From positions 496,001 through 560,000 of the forward strand of contig JAMSLZ010000017.1 in the NCBI GenBank assembly GCA_026027325.1: 64,000 bases of DNA, given 5' to 3'. Each line of letters opens with the position of its first letter. The first letter of the stretch is position 1. Origin of the DNA: Actinomucor elegans. Its lineage: Eukaryota; Mucoromycota; Mucoromycetes; Mucorales; Mucoraceae. The notes beneath the pieces are model-generated. The model saw nothing but the letters and a program-made list of their open reading frames with translations, searched no databases and was not told the origin of the DNA. The translations under genes were made by a program, and so were the position numbers. Positions 46,173-59,682 of this stretch are shown here, piece after piece.

Positions 46173-49127
46173 TTTTTTTTTTTTTTTGTAGGGGAGCGAG
46201 TTCCATTTTTATTTAAGGTCCTTTAAACGTCAGGTGTGAGAGGAATAAAAGACTGGTATAATAATATTAAATTAAGTTGACAATTGAATGAATGGAAAGA
46301 ATTGGTGGTTACATAAGGAGAGTACCTATTGATGGCCGTGGTTCGAGTCAAGCTGCAGTTCCGAGTCAAGCTGGGTAAGAAGTCGTGCTATTGATTTAAG
46401 TACTTTTGAGGGACGAAAAGGAATATCATCGAAAACAAATCGCCAATGCGCCTGCCAGACGCACTGAAGAGTACATGCGAAGATTTGATGTGAAGTGAGT
46501 TTGGGGAATAGTGGATGGGATGTTCGATGAACAGTCGGGAATGAAAGGTGTAATAGTAGGTAGAATGAGGATAGAGTGATCCTGTTGGGTGGTAGGGAGG
46601 GAAGAGAGTGCCGAATATAGGCGTAGTAGATGGTTTGCCAGACATGAAATTTGAGTGGACATTCGAAGATAAAGTGATCTAGTGTTTCTCTAGTTGGAAT
46701 ATAAGATGAACAAAGAGGACAGTTTGGTGAGGGATGTTTGATTGGATATGTTTGTGGAGGAGGACTTTGGTTGGTATCTTGTTGTGAATAGTACGATACC
46801 AGATTGTACGTGCAGGGAGTGGAATTTGGATTTTCCAAAAGTTTTTCCATTGTTTGGGTGACATAAGAGGAATGGAAGAAGTTTTTGTTGGGATTAATGA
46901 TTTGTAGTGTTCGATTGAGTTGATTGGTGGAGGTTGAGATAAAGGTAGAATGGCAGGCCGAAAGAAAGATTGGCAGAATGAAGTAAGATCAATAGATCGA
47001 AAGTCAGAATGATCAGCGGAACGGGGTCCTTTGAGTATGTGTGTAAAAAAGAAGGCACGTAGAATGAGATAGTTGTTTTTGAACAGGTTGATGGCATACT
47101 GAGATACTCCTGGGGAACGCTGAAGTTCATGACGTTCCCGTGTTCTGATAGTTTGGGATCCAAAATCAAAAGTAAATACATCAGTAGCAAGCAGTGTCTT
47201 GAGTCCAGGGTGACCAGGAATCAGTTCATCGGGACCAACGGCTTGATCAATGGCTCGGGGAGTAGGTAGGTAGGACTGAATTATTTCTAGAAAAGGTAGG
47301 GATAAACAAGTAAATGCAGTAGTGTGACAAAACGCAAAAGTCTTGGTAGACTGTCAATGGCGTTGAAGAAGTTTACAAAAATATTACTGAGAGAATTATT
47401 ACCAATGAAGTTTGTTAACCAGTGGGAAGCACGACAGCGAGGGAAAAGAAGAGACCAGTGGTATGATGGGGACTGGGGTGAGGAGTAGAACCAGTGAAAG
47501 GCATACTTGACCAGAGGAAGGCTTGGAAGTGCATTGACCAAGGTAGCAGTTAGTTTTGTTTGTAGTAAGGGGCTGATCCAGCGCCATTGAATTGAATGCT
47601 GCTGAACCATAGGATTTAATATACCAAGGCCACCTGATTGGCGCGGAAGAGAGATAGTGGTAAGGGAGAGTCCAGGGTAGATTTTATGGTTAATGAAGGA
47701 CGAACCTATCGACTGTATTTGTTTGAGCTTGTGTTTGATTAAATGTAAATAGTCGCATAACATGCCAGAGGGTTGAATATATGAGAGTGTTAAGGACAGT
47801 AGCACGGCCTCGGATAGAGAGTCGACGTTGAGCGTGGATAAAGCATTGTCGTCGAATCTTGTTACACATTTGTTGAAAAAACTGATCGCGTTGATGAATG
47901 GAAGTACATATGGCGAAGCCCAAATAGATAAGAGGCAAAGGTGAGCGTCGATCATGCCAGTTGGTGATATGGTGGGTAGTGAGAAAATCTTGCCAGGACG
48001 GAGAGGGGCGCCAGAAAGTGAGATAGCTTGTGTTTTGCTATAATTCAAAAAGCATTGGAAGCTCGCATATATGTACTTACAGTGGTTTGAAGACGGTGAA
48101 AGTCTGCTTGATTCCGTAAAAATACAAGCATATCATCTGCATATGCAAGAATTTTGGTACTGTGAGGAGTAGGAGGTAAGGTTGAGTAGTGGTTATTGGT
48201 AGAGTTTGGATTTAAGTTATGGTTTGTATCTAGAGAAGAATCTTGAATTATTAGATTAGAGAATTCGGCGGACAAATCTTCAGTTGCTTGGTCTGTGTTG
48301 CTTGGAAATGGCGCTTCAATGGATGGATCGAAGCCAACAAAGGATGCGTCTTGAGAGATTGATCGGATGAATGGATCAAATGCGATATTGAATAATAGCG
48401 GACTCAGAGGATCCCCCTGGAGTAAACCTCGGTGCTGGATAATGGGTTGCGAGGATAAATGACCATTGACATTGACTTGTATACTAGTGGGAAAAAAAGA
48501 GGGTTATTATGCTTTGAATCAAAGTGTAAGGGATACCGAATTGTTTCATGGTCGAAGCAAGATATTCAGGATGTATACGATCATAGGCCTTTTCTTGATC
48601 TAGTATTAGAGCTATTGATTGGGATTTCTGATGTTGTGCAATCATTTTGATAGTGTTGAGTTGAAGGTCGTGTTCGGCAATAAATCGGTTTGGCATGAAT
48701 CCTAGTTGTTGTCTACTAATTTTGTTGGCAAATTGAGACATCAATCGAGCATTGAGAAGTCTGGTGAACACTTTCGCATCGGTGTTAACCAAAGATATTG
48801 GACGCCAGTTGCGGAGCTCTTTCAAATCCCCCTTTTTGGGTAATAGGCATACGCAGGTCGAACACCAGCTAGCTGGAAAGATGGCTAATTGTAAAGCGTC
48901 GTTGTATATTTGGAGAGCGAGTTGAGAGGTAGCAACGTGTGTTAATAGTAGAGACAGAATCTCATATAGCAAGCCATCTTTCCCTGGAGAGCTTTTATTA
49001 GGGCATCGGTTGGTTCCTTCGCTAATTTTACTCATCGTGAAGGTGCGTTGAGGCGATCGTAGACGGATATGGGTATACGATCTTTAGGGAGGATGGTAGG
49101 GATCAATTGTTCGACATCTGGTGTGGA
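46173..49127 (-). mobile_element. LINE (non-LTR retrotransposon), 5'-truncated, inserted in LTR
   Basis: Minus-strand element of 2,955 bases. In order it shows reverse transcriptase motifs SPGKDGLLYE, NWRPISLVNTDAKVFTRLLN, DQEKAYDRI, GLLQGDPLSPLLFNI and the active site YADD (about 48140), then a C-terminal zinc knuckle CPLCSSYIPTRETLDHFIFE, a stop at 46326 and a poly-A tail (poly-T at 46173-46187 on the plus strand). Frames change at least three times (one at a T-run near 48495), so it is dead. No endonuclease or ORF1 remains. A 13-base duplication AGTGTAGCATTCA (46160-46172 and 49128-49140) flanks it, proof of target-primed insertion. RT-zinc-knuckle LINEs of this kind are known from Mucorales genomes. 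Confidence 0.9.
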
Positions 49128-49468
49128 AGTGTAGCATTCAATCTATCAGCACGCATGGCCGTACAACGGAGTCCAATCCCAGCAGTCACTAATAAGCCTT
49201 TCAACCACGCATTGTTGTAATTGTATAACCCACGCGTTATTCGATATTCAGGTCTTATCTTGAGATACACTCGATACTACTCGATAGTATGATGCCGCGT
49301 GTTTCTTGTAAGGATTATTGGCTAATAGTTCTAAGGATGACACATCGCTTGTATCTATGCAGGCCTCGTTAATATGATTGGGTTATCAGATAGAGTCCGT
49401 GTATGACATAAATGAACAGTTGATTCCTTACTATTATGTCGATGCAAGATAGTAGGTGGAATACAACA
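49128..49468 (+). mobile_element. LTR family A, 3' part of the split copy
   Basis: Collinear with the rest of the LTR at 57511-58014 (in reverse complement) and ends in GGTGGAATACAACA, the inverted partner of the TGTT start. It repeats the last 13 bases of the 5' part, as expected for the LINE target duplication. Confidence 0.85.
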
Positions 49469-50249
49469 ATAACCTTGAATCTCTGGTTTTTTGTAAGTGG
49501 AATGCACAGCCGAGTGGCAGATACTTTGCTGGGTCAAGGGAAATCATATTTAGGCTTTGTAGCCTTTAGAAAAGGAAAGAGGTCAGCATGGGCTGAAGGA
49601 GATTGTTTAACAGGTGTTTTAGTTTTACTAAAGGTAGGAGAAGCAGTAGATCGGTTTTCAGCTGAAGGTTTATATTCTATAACCGTAAGTGGGAACATTT
49701 TTTGAGTAAGTTCCTCATGAAAAGAGGCGAGCTCTTGTTTGTAAATACGTATATTAGACCTAGCAGGGTTTAAGTCGCCTTGCAACTGCTTGATTGTTGA
49801 TATTATATTATAGAACGCTGAAGAAAACCCCAAAAAAGATAAAATATGTGAAAAGTGATGGGAAGTAGAAGGTTGAGCGTGCTTTTTTGGACTACAAAAA
49901 TTGAAAACCTCCATTTTCGACTGATTTACCTAAAGGAGGATTCCAACTATTGGTATCTTGAATTCTGCTATCGATTATATTCCCACAAACTTTGAGAATA
50001 TATTCGCCACACTCACTACACACTTTGTTTAACCATTGATGACCATCTTTCTGTTGAGTAATACTATACAAAAACTGCTGAAAAAGGCCCTAGAATTGAC
50101 TGATGATGATTTATTTATGTATAATCCAAATACTTGCTGCATCCATAGGAAAAATACAATTGAATTTACCCTGCGTTGAGCATTACATCAAAACTTTTAG
50201 CCAACAGATTTATTTTTGGTTGCATTTTATCTTGTGCCACGATTCCAAG

Positions 50250-51090
50250 ATCTATATAATTCTTCTGCATATGAAATATCTGATGATAGGGTAGTCTGGC
50301 TTAAACTTCTAGCCAAGACTTTAGACTTTGCCGGCGTCTCTATCATTGAAGTCCGGTGCATATCTCCAAAGCTCTTCCGTCAAGCCCGCATTCATCTCTA
50401 CTCTTCTATACTTCCTGAAATAATACAACACACTCAGCCTTCCAACTGGCTATCCGCTTGACCTCTGGTTTTAGTGGTAGCCCAAAAGAATACGATATAC
50501 CGTCTGCTGGTAAGATCTATTCCCCATAGATCAGCTCTGTTTTGATTTTTTCCTGACAAGTTTCCCCTATCCACATGCCAAATCCGTCTACAGGATATAC
50601 CAGATTTGGCTGAGCATCTATTCTTCTACTACCATCCCAAGACGATAATTTGGAAAGAAATCATCTTTCAATTTCTATAGCCTATGGTCGATATCCATGA
50701 TAGCAAAATCGCTCTATGCTCGTTAAACATTTATAATGTTTGGTACTATCTGAAATCAGGGACCTCTACTGCTATGGTCATCATTATTACGCTGGCAAAT
50801 GTCTGAAAAGCATAATTTCGTAATGCTATTGATGATACACCCTTTCTTTAATCTTCTACTGTGGCTCTTATCCGTCAAGATACATATCAATATGCCCAAG
50901 AAGATCAGCTCCATTTTCTACTCTGAAATTTTCAGTCACCTTTTTTTAGTATAGGTTTTCTCATTATTTTGTTCATCAGAACATTTTAATTTGTGCTCGC
51001 CTCTTAGTTGAGTATTTTCTCATATTACATGGAGCAATAAATACACTTTTTTTAAAAAAAAAATAAAACAATAAAAAAATAAAAAAAAAA
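50250..51090 (+). mobile_element. Old LINE 3' relic on the plus strand with poly-A end
   Basis: Broken plus-strand frames resemble the C-terminal part of the two LINEs on the other strand: KNTIYRLLVRSIPHRSALF beside VVYRLILGKIPNRQPLHF of the 56-kb copy, and DLAEHLFFYYHPKTIIWKEI at the zinc-knuckle position, whose cysteines are mostly lost. A/T-only tail at about 51046-51090 (A-runs with T) fits a poly-A end. Heavily mutated, so clearly older than the others; limits are approximate. Confidence 0.5.
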
Positions 51091-53383
51091 GTAGTAGACC
51101 TATGCTAAATCTGTAGACCTTTCGATAATCTCAGCTTAATGCCATAGCTGGCTAGTAGTCCACATATAGACTGAGTTGGTAATAAAGTGAAGTGCTGTCT
51201 TACGGATAACAAACAGTGATAGTTTAGATGCTTGAAAATCATAAGAATAGCTTCAAGAATATCTAAAGTTAGTATACACATCCAACTATTCCAAAGAACA
51301 ATAACCAAAACTAGATATGCCTCTGTGCATATGGTGTTTTTTCATGATTAAACTAATTTCTTTACTACAAAATAGTAGAAATGTATCTCAGTATCCGTTA
51401 TATTTAGACTTAGATCTTAATATATAAAAAATAGAGATGAAAGAAACCAATCCTCATTGTACAAGCTTTAGATATTTAAGAGTAAAGTTTAAAGAAAGTC
51501 ATTAGAGAGAGAATAAGAAATAAATTCATCACTAGAATGAAATAACTATTGAACTATACATCATAGTAAACTAAGGAAAGAAGATAGAAGAAAGAAGTGT
51601 AGAAGTGGCAACTCTAAGAAAAGGTTTTATATGGTCCATCTAACAAAATTGTATATAGTAGATCAACAACTAGCCGAAAAAGAAATTCAAGTTCCAAACA
51701 ATTCACAGAAAGAAAAATCTTAAGCTTATTTTTTTTTTTGCTAGAGAAGCCTCAGCGATTTCACACTGTGTACAAATGTTAGAGTGTTTCAACGACTTTA
51801 CCTTTATATATTATTACAACTTAGTGTCTTTGCGGTACAATCTACATATAATCTTGGTTACATGATATTTTGACTACACCTACAGTATACAGATATCACA
51901 ATCAAGTCATTCTGATATTCAATCAAGTAGTATTTAATATATCATCGCAAGCTGTGCAAGAGAATTCTTAGCCTTTCTTTTTAACTCATGCAATAAAATA
52001 TAACCCCGCGTTCTGCGAGATTCCACTCCTATTATCCTTACATTAACACTTATCACTTAAAGCTACTTATATCTTTCGGCTAATCTCTGTAAAATTTCAC
52101 ATATAATTAGTATTATGAGTTCATAATAAATTATTGCAGCTATGGAATTATGTATTGGACTAAAGTACAATTTATAATGATAATGCATTGTGTAAATTAT
52201 ATGAAAATTAGTAAATACAAGGTATATCGAAGATCTCTCGGTCAAACGTTGCATTTGGTTAATCGCATATGTTCGAAATAAGTTACTATACTTATTGGGT
52301 CCATTATTTAGTTAAAATACAATAGATACAGGCACTGTACTTGTCGCGAAAAATGGTGAATTAAACTGCTTCCTGCAGGAGTCAAGTTACATAAATTCTA
52401 TGAAGATCATTGAATTTCATGCAAACTTCATTCTATCATGGAAAACATGCAAAATATATATATATGAATGAACTGAATGAGGTTTGATATTTTCTATTGA
52501 TACATTTAATCTCAATGCCGTTTACATAAAATTATATTACAGAGTTTTCATGTAGTTAAATTGAGTTTCATAGAAAATTCATTAATATGTTTAATTGTTT
52601 GAATTTAGTTGATGAAATTCTCGAAGTAGTAAACTGTTTGGACTCAACAAAATGAAGCGAAGCTGCTGGATAGTTTTATATTTTATTTATCCAATAAAAA
52701 ATCAATTATCTTTGTATAAAATAGTAGAAGATTGACAAGCTGCGTTACATAAAGCATGTAATCTTAAATGATTTTGATCAAATGTTAATCTGATTAGTAT
52801 TCCATGTCGAGGATGAGATGCATGAGGTAAAAATGTTCATCTGATTCCACTATTTTAATTGTTTTAAATGCATTTACTAATTTACGGCCTTCATTGGCTG
52901 AAGATTGTCTTTCGTCCAATCAAGAGCGTATACTGTATTTGCATTATGCATAGAAAAAAAACCTCTATTTATTGGAATTATTTTAAGATCATTCATTAAT
53001 ACAAAAAAACGAAGCTTACGCTATAGGATCCGATTGATTTCACGAGTTGAGCGGCGTTTTGATTTCAGTTTAGTCCCAATTGATTATTTATGCAAAAATA
53101 CTTCTAGATGATAGTATAAGCTTCAGTACGTATGTACAAACCTTCGAAGTTATATACGAACGTCATATATTGCTGAATCAGAAGAATTGATATTTCTGTA
53201 TAACAAAAAAAAAATGAAACCGTATGAATACGAATTCCGGTAATTAAAGCAATTCTCCCCGGCTGCTTCCTAAAAAAAAAAAACTTTTCACACTGTGCTG
53301 CTACAGTAATACACTTGCAGTAGGTTGCGATAGCCTTTTCTTTTACGAATTTCGTTTTTTCCTAGTGGTGTCACATCGTTACT
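51091..53383. other. 2.3-kb very AT-rich gap upstream of the PKA gene
   Basis: No supported coding frame (52063-52254 and 52905-53111 are chance frames). Includes ATATATATAT at about 52455. Probably contains the PKA promoter at its right end. Confidence 0.45.
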
Positions 53384-55002
<1,619 letters not shown>

Positions 55003-55162
55003 TACATATACTATAAACATACAACTCTACCCTCAAGCACACGCAGGCGCCGTTTTTGTACTTCTTGGTGTATTCATCATTTTCATTTTCATAGAATAAA
55101 TAAAAATTTACTGGAACTTACGGTAAAAGGTTGCCTTAAAAAGCCGGCTATCAAAGCAGTGA

Positions 55163-55660
55163 CTATAAGGCATGCAAAGGTGTAATAGATGTTAACATAG
55201 GTTTTAATACCAAGTTGAGCAGTGTTGGAGATAATGAGTTCCCTTGTCGTAAGTCTTTTTGTCGCTCAATCGAAGGAGAGAATAAACCGTTAGCATTCAC
55301 TTGTATTACATTTCCAAAGAATACACTATGGATGCAATGTATAAATCTCGGGTGAAAATCGAAAACTTCTAATATTTTGATCAAATATTGAGGATGGACT
55401 CTGTCATAGGCTTTTTCTTGATCGAGTAGTGTAAATATATGCCCTTATACTTACGATAACAAGCTTATTTAAATAGAAGATGAAGAGCCAGACCGTTATC
55501 ACCAATAAACCTACCTTTCATGAACACTGTTTGCGTTGGTTGAACGATTTGGTTAGCTAGTTTCGCTATACGAATGTTTAACACTCTCGTGAAAGTTTTA
55601 ATATTGCAGTTTATCAGTGCTGAATCCGAAGTAGTTAAAGACCAAAGGTTCACGTAATAA
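55163..55660 (-). mobile_element. LINE reverse transcriptase fragment, third copy
   Basis: Minus-strand frames carry RT pieces: FTRVLNIRIAKLANQIVQPT and VFMKGRFIGDNGLALHLL, LDQEKAYDRVHPQYLIKI (read across frames near 55375-55430) and RQGNSLSPTLLNLVLKPM. The order is that of the other LINEs, but with low similarity, so it is a separate, older insertion. It starts 160 bases past the PKA stop. Confidence 0.7.
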
Positions 55661-55861
55661 TAAGAAGAAGGCTTGTAGATGTAATCAGATTACCGATTGG
55701 TAATAATTTATTAATTTTGCTTTATTTTTAAATATGTTTATTAGTACGTCGTGTGGAGTTCCAGTAAGGAAACTCAAGAGGCGATCGCACTTGTTAAAAA
55801 AAATATTTTTGTAACAAAAAGAGAGGGGTAATCGATACCAGTGGAGACATTAACTAAAAGG

Positions 55862-58838
55862 AGGTAGAAATTATTGCCGCAGATGTACTTGAATTTCCTT
55901 TTGGTATCCTTTGGCATCTTCACAAATGATTGTTAGAATATGCGATAAGGTGAGGGGTTCCTCATCGAAAATGAATCGGAAGTGGGCCTTCAATATTTGA
56001 GCGAGTGCGATAAAAATGATAATGTGGGTAGAAATATTGGGCCTCTGACAATATCGAACATTGTAGAAGTCGAGGGTATTGATTGCGTAGATAATGTCTG
56101 GGATGGTGACAGTGGGCCATAGGAATTCCAAAATGATTTTTTTCTAAACGTTGGCTTTGCTGGGGCACAGGAAGAGTATGTGGTTAGTATCTTTGTTGCA
56201 ATTGGGACAGAGAAGACATTTGGGTGAAGCGACAAGTTGTTCGCGGATAAAATGAAGTGGCTGTCTGTTTGGAATTTTGCCAAGAATAAGGCGGTATACT
56301 ACATTACGAAGAGAACAGGTCGTCATTGCCAATAACCAGAACCAGCGCCATCGTACCTCGGGAACCTTGTTTAAATATGTTGGAACAGAGATAAGTTGTG
56401 ATCGAACTGTTCGATATGCCTTGGTATCAAGTGGTCTGACATTATCACCGAAGTTGATCGAATCGAAAAGCAAATGTAATCCACCAGTAGAAAAGTACTG
56501 ACTGAAGGGAGATGGGCTTGATATAGATCATATTGAGTATCAAAATGAGCGGCAAAAGGGGGAACAGGTAATAATTGCTTCTTGTCCACTGCACGTTGTA
56601 TGCTGGAATATGCGTGTTTGTGAGCAGATTGAATGTCCTGTTCTTTTTTCAGGTGAATAAGAAGGGTGTTACTTTTCAGTTCAAAGAAGTCAGAGACAGT
56701 TAATAGGAGGGCTTCCTTGGGAAGTTTGTATTATTAATGACTGTAGCTCTACCAAGTAAGGACAGTGAACGAGCTGAGTGAAACGCTGCAACTGCCTTGA
56801 GTTTACTGACTAGAGATGTAATAAAGTTGGAGCGCTGGGCGGTGGATTGTATTAATGGGAAGCCAAGGTAAATTATTGGAGAGGTGTTTTCGCTAGAATG
56901 CAATTTTGTAATACCTATCGATCGTAAGTCATTTTCCCAGTAGGACCATATCGGACGACCAGATAGTGAGATTGCTTCAGTTTTGTTAAAGTTAAAGCGT
57001 GTGTTGGATGGTGCGCTACAGAACAAGTCCATATGTTCTTTTAAGCAACGTAAATCAGCTGGATTGTGGATGAGTACTAGCACATCATCTGCATAGCATA
57101 GAAGTATAACACTGATAGAGGTAAGGTGATCGCCGTTGTATATGATATCATCTCGGACTGTCATGTCGTAATCATGCAATTTTTCATCCGAAAGGAGGCC
57201 ACGCAAAAGAGGTTCGAATGCCAAACTAGTGGTGAAATTGGGTCACCTTGTTTAAGTCCTCGCTTTTTTCGAACGGGGTCCGTAAAATAATCATTGACGT
57301 TGACCTTGGTAGTGTTATATGCCAGTAGGTTATATACACAGTCGATGATAGTTATTAGAAATCCAAACTTTGCCATTGCTTTTCGTAGGTAGTCCAGATT
57401 GATCCGATCGTACGCCTTTTCCTGATCGAGGAGAATGCCAATATCGTGATCTTCTGGAGCATTATCTTTTCCTGCAATTTCATTTTTAAGGAGAGTATAT
57501 TCTATGGTGATGTTGTATTCCACCTACTATTTTGCATCGACATAATAGTAAGGAATCAACTGTTCATTTATGTCATACACGGACTCTATCTGATAACCCA
57601 ATCAGATTAACGAGGCCTGCATAAATACAAGCGATGTGTCATCCTTAGAACTATTAGCCAATAATCCTTACAAGAAACACGCGGCATCATACTATCGAGT
57701 AGTATCGAGTGTATCTCAAGATAAGACCTGAATATCGAATAACGCGTGGGTTATACAATTACAACAATGCGTGGTTGAAAGGCTTATTAGTGGCTGCTGG
57801 GATTGGACTCCGTTGTACGGCCATGCGTGCTGATAGATATTGAATGCTACACTATTAAGCTCTGATGAAATGTATATAAAGAAGACTTGATTTTGAATTG
57901 TGAATAAAACATCAGAATAACTTTTACTATCAGGATAGCTGATTCCATTTACTGTCTATTCTTTTATTATTATATTTTAAATTATATCCTTCGTCTTTAG
58001 CACCGGATATAACAGGTGATTTGAGCCGTCATACCATTTGCCGCAATATACCTTCCAGGGAAAAAGCCAAGTTGAAACTCGTTGATTAGTTGACTGGACA
58101 CATTCATGAAACGTTGATTGATAATACGGGTAAATACTTCGTAATCTGTATTCTCTAATGATATGGGTCTGTAATTGCGGGTATCATTTAGATTGCCTTT
58201 CTTTGGCAGTAAGGTCATGATCCATTCATCCCATGAAGATGGAAGTATCCCCTTTATCAGTGCTTCATTGTAGATGATTTCTATGAGTGGTTGTAGGATC
58301 CAGTAACTCTGGGATTTGCCTCTGCTCTTCTCTTATATAGTTGCCATTCGCTTCAATAGATCAGACGATTTCTCACCCTTTTCCCTCCAAGACTTGCCTG
58401 CTTTGAGAATCTCAATTTCCGCAATTTCCTTTTGTATATTTCCAATTCGGGCTACTAGTTGTGGCAGTTGCGGGCATGCTTCTTCAAAATTCTTTCTTCG
58501 CCGTAGTGGCTGATTCCTTTGTTTCTGTGAACGACGCAGTTCATCACGCCGATAGCTAACTTCAGCTAGTTGAAAATCGCGAATAAACAATTTAATGTCA
58601 GCTTTGATCCAATCCCTTTGTTCTTGGGAGAGCACAAGGTTTCAATCGATGTAAGCGTTTCCTGAATAGTAGAATTAATAAGCGTGTATCCAAGGCTGCG
58701 CGAAAAGGAACTTTTGAAGCTAAGAACGGGTTGGCTTTCCACGAGCCAGGACCTTGTTCATTGTACGTTGTATAAGTGAGTTCTATTCATAGCATAGTGC
58801 GGTAAAATTAAGATAAAAGCAGGTAATAAAGTCGATTA
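55862..58838 (-). mobile_element. LINE copy 2, interrupted by a solo LTR
   Basis: Minus strand. Pre-RT helix (QLAEVSYRRDELRRSQKQRN) at 58333-58635, RT fingers WIMTLLPKKGNLNDTRNYRP at about 58160-58230, then the solo LTR, then GILLDQEKAYDRINLDYL, KRGLKQGDPISPLV and the active site YADDVLVL at about 57085. A zinc knuckle CLLCPNCNKDTNHILFLC at about 56170-56220 and a degraded 3' end follow. Several frameshifts and a probable deletion before the fingers make it inactive. It is related to but clearly different from the 46-49 kb copy. Its poly-A end was not found; the right border is where the Tc1 element starts. Confidence 0.85.
57511..58014 (-). mobile_element. Solo LTR of family A with 5-base target duplication
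   Basis: A complete LTR of 504 bases. On the plus strand it starts TGTTGTATTCCACC and ends GGATATAACA, so the ends are inverted TGTT/AACA. GGTGA lies on both sides (57506-57510 and 58015-58019). Leaving out LTR and one GGTGA restores the LINE reading frame, which confirms the borders. It is the reference for the split copy at 46.0/49.5 kb and the truncated copy at 59.4 kb. Confidence 0.93.
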
Positions 58839-58840
58839 TA

Positions 58841-59397
58841 CAGTGACTCGCAAAACTGTTCAAATGTTTGATACTTTTTTAAATATCGGGTTCAAACCTG
58901 AAGTTCTTCATTAGATCAACATACCATATAATTAATATCATTCGAAAGAGAAAAAAGACAGGAATGTATTCAAAAAAATTTATTAATAAATTGCCGTTTT
59001 AAGGTATTTAATCGGACACAGAAAATCAGAATATCATTTGAACAGTTTTGCACGGATATCAAATATGACAAATATCAGTGTTTAAACGGCATTTAATACT
59101 TTGTCCAGTAACCTTTTGCCTTGATACACTGTTGAATACGCTCTGGCATGCTTTCTATAACCTTTTGGCACTCCTCCTTCTTAATGATTTCATACCAAAC
59201 TTCCTTCGATCTTTCGAACAGGTCGTTCATACCTTTTGCAGGTGCTTCATACTCATTTAAGCGCAGTTTCAATAAACTCCACATATTCTCGATAGGATTG
59301 AGGTCTGGTGACTGTGGTGGCCAGTCCATGACTTGGTACTCCTGTTCTTTAAGGTAGTCTTTTACGAGATTTGAAGTGTGTTTGGGGTCGTTGTCCT
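58841..59397 (-). mobile_element. Tc1/mariner remnant, C-terminal transposase and one terminal repeat
   Basis: The minus-strand frame from about 59397 to 59093 encodes the end of a Tc1-type DDE transposase: DNDPKHTSNLVKDYLKEQ with the second Asp, DWPPQSPDLNPIENMWSLLK with the last acidic residue, then IQQCIKAKGYWTKY and a stop. The outer end CAGTGACTCGCAAAACTGTT starts at 58841 right after a TA dinucleotide, the target of this family. An inverted copy of GCAAAACTGTTCAAATG lies inside at about 59036-59053, so the terminal region has an IR/DR-like structure. The 5' half, with the first Asp, is missing, replaced by an LTR fragment. Confidence 0.88.
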
Positions 59398-59641
59398 TAT
59401 TATATTTGGTGCTAAAGACGAAGGATATAATTTAAAATACAATAATAAAAGAATAGACAGTAAATGGAATCAGTTATCCTGATGGTAAAATTTATTCTAA
59501 TGTTTATTCACAATTCAAAATCAAGTCTTTATATACATTTCATCAGAGCTTAATAGTGTAGCATTCAATCTATCAGCACGCATGGCCGTACAACGGAGTC
59601 CAATCCCAGCAGTCACTAATAAGCCTTTCAACCACGCATTG
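59398..59641 (+). mobile_element. LTR family A, truncated third copy joined to pol
   Basis: Collinear with the first half of the solo LTR (GGTGCTAAAGACGAAGGATA to TTTCAACCACGCATTG) and then broken off. The following base already reads in frame into the Ty3 pol sequence, so an internal deletion has removed the LTR end, primer site and gag. Confidence 0.85.
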
Positions 59642-59682
59642 ATAAAATAAACAAGTTATTACAGGTCAATTCTTCTATTGAT

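Larger units (their letters stand above)
45625..50097 (-). pseudogene. Decayed reading frame split by an LTR/LINE insertion
   Basis: Two pieces on the minus strand, 49474-49914 and 45625-45999, lie in the same frame once the inserted 3,474 bases (a multiple of three, LTR element plus one target copy) are left out. Together they make about 272 codons with two in-frame TGA codons, at 49534-49536 and 45976-45978. Both could come from CGA by C-to-T change. The downstream piece (LRKLHMYTSQNLDIHYLSLS, LNILRGFKLHYNEYYLDFSS) and the upstream piece (FSHILSFLGFSSAFYNIIST) are of no family I know. A further coding-like stretch in another frame (CSECGEYILKVCGNIIDS) reaches to about 50097. It may be a former host gene or a protein of an older mobile element. 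Confidence 0.55.
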
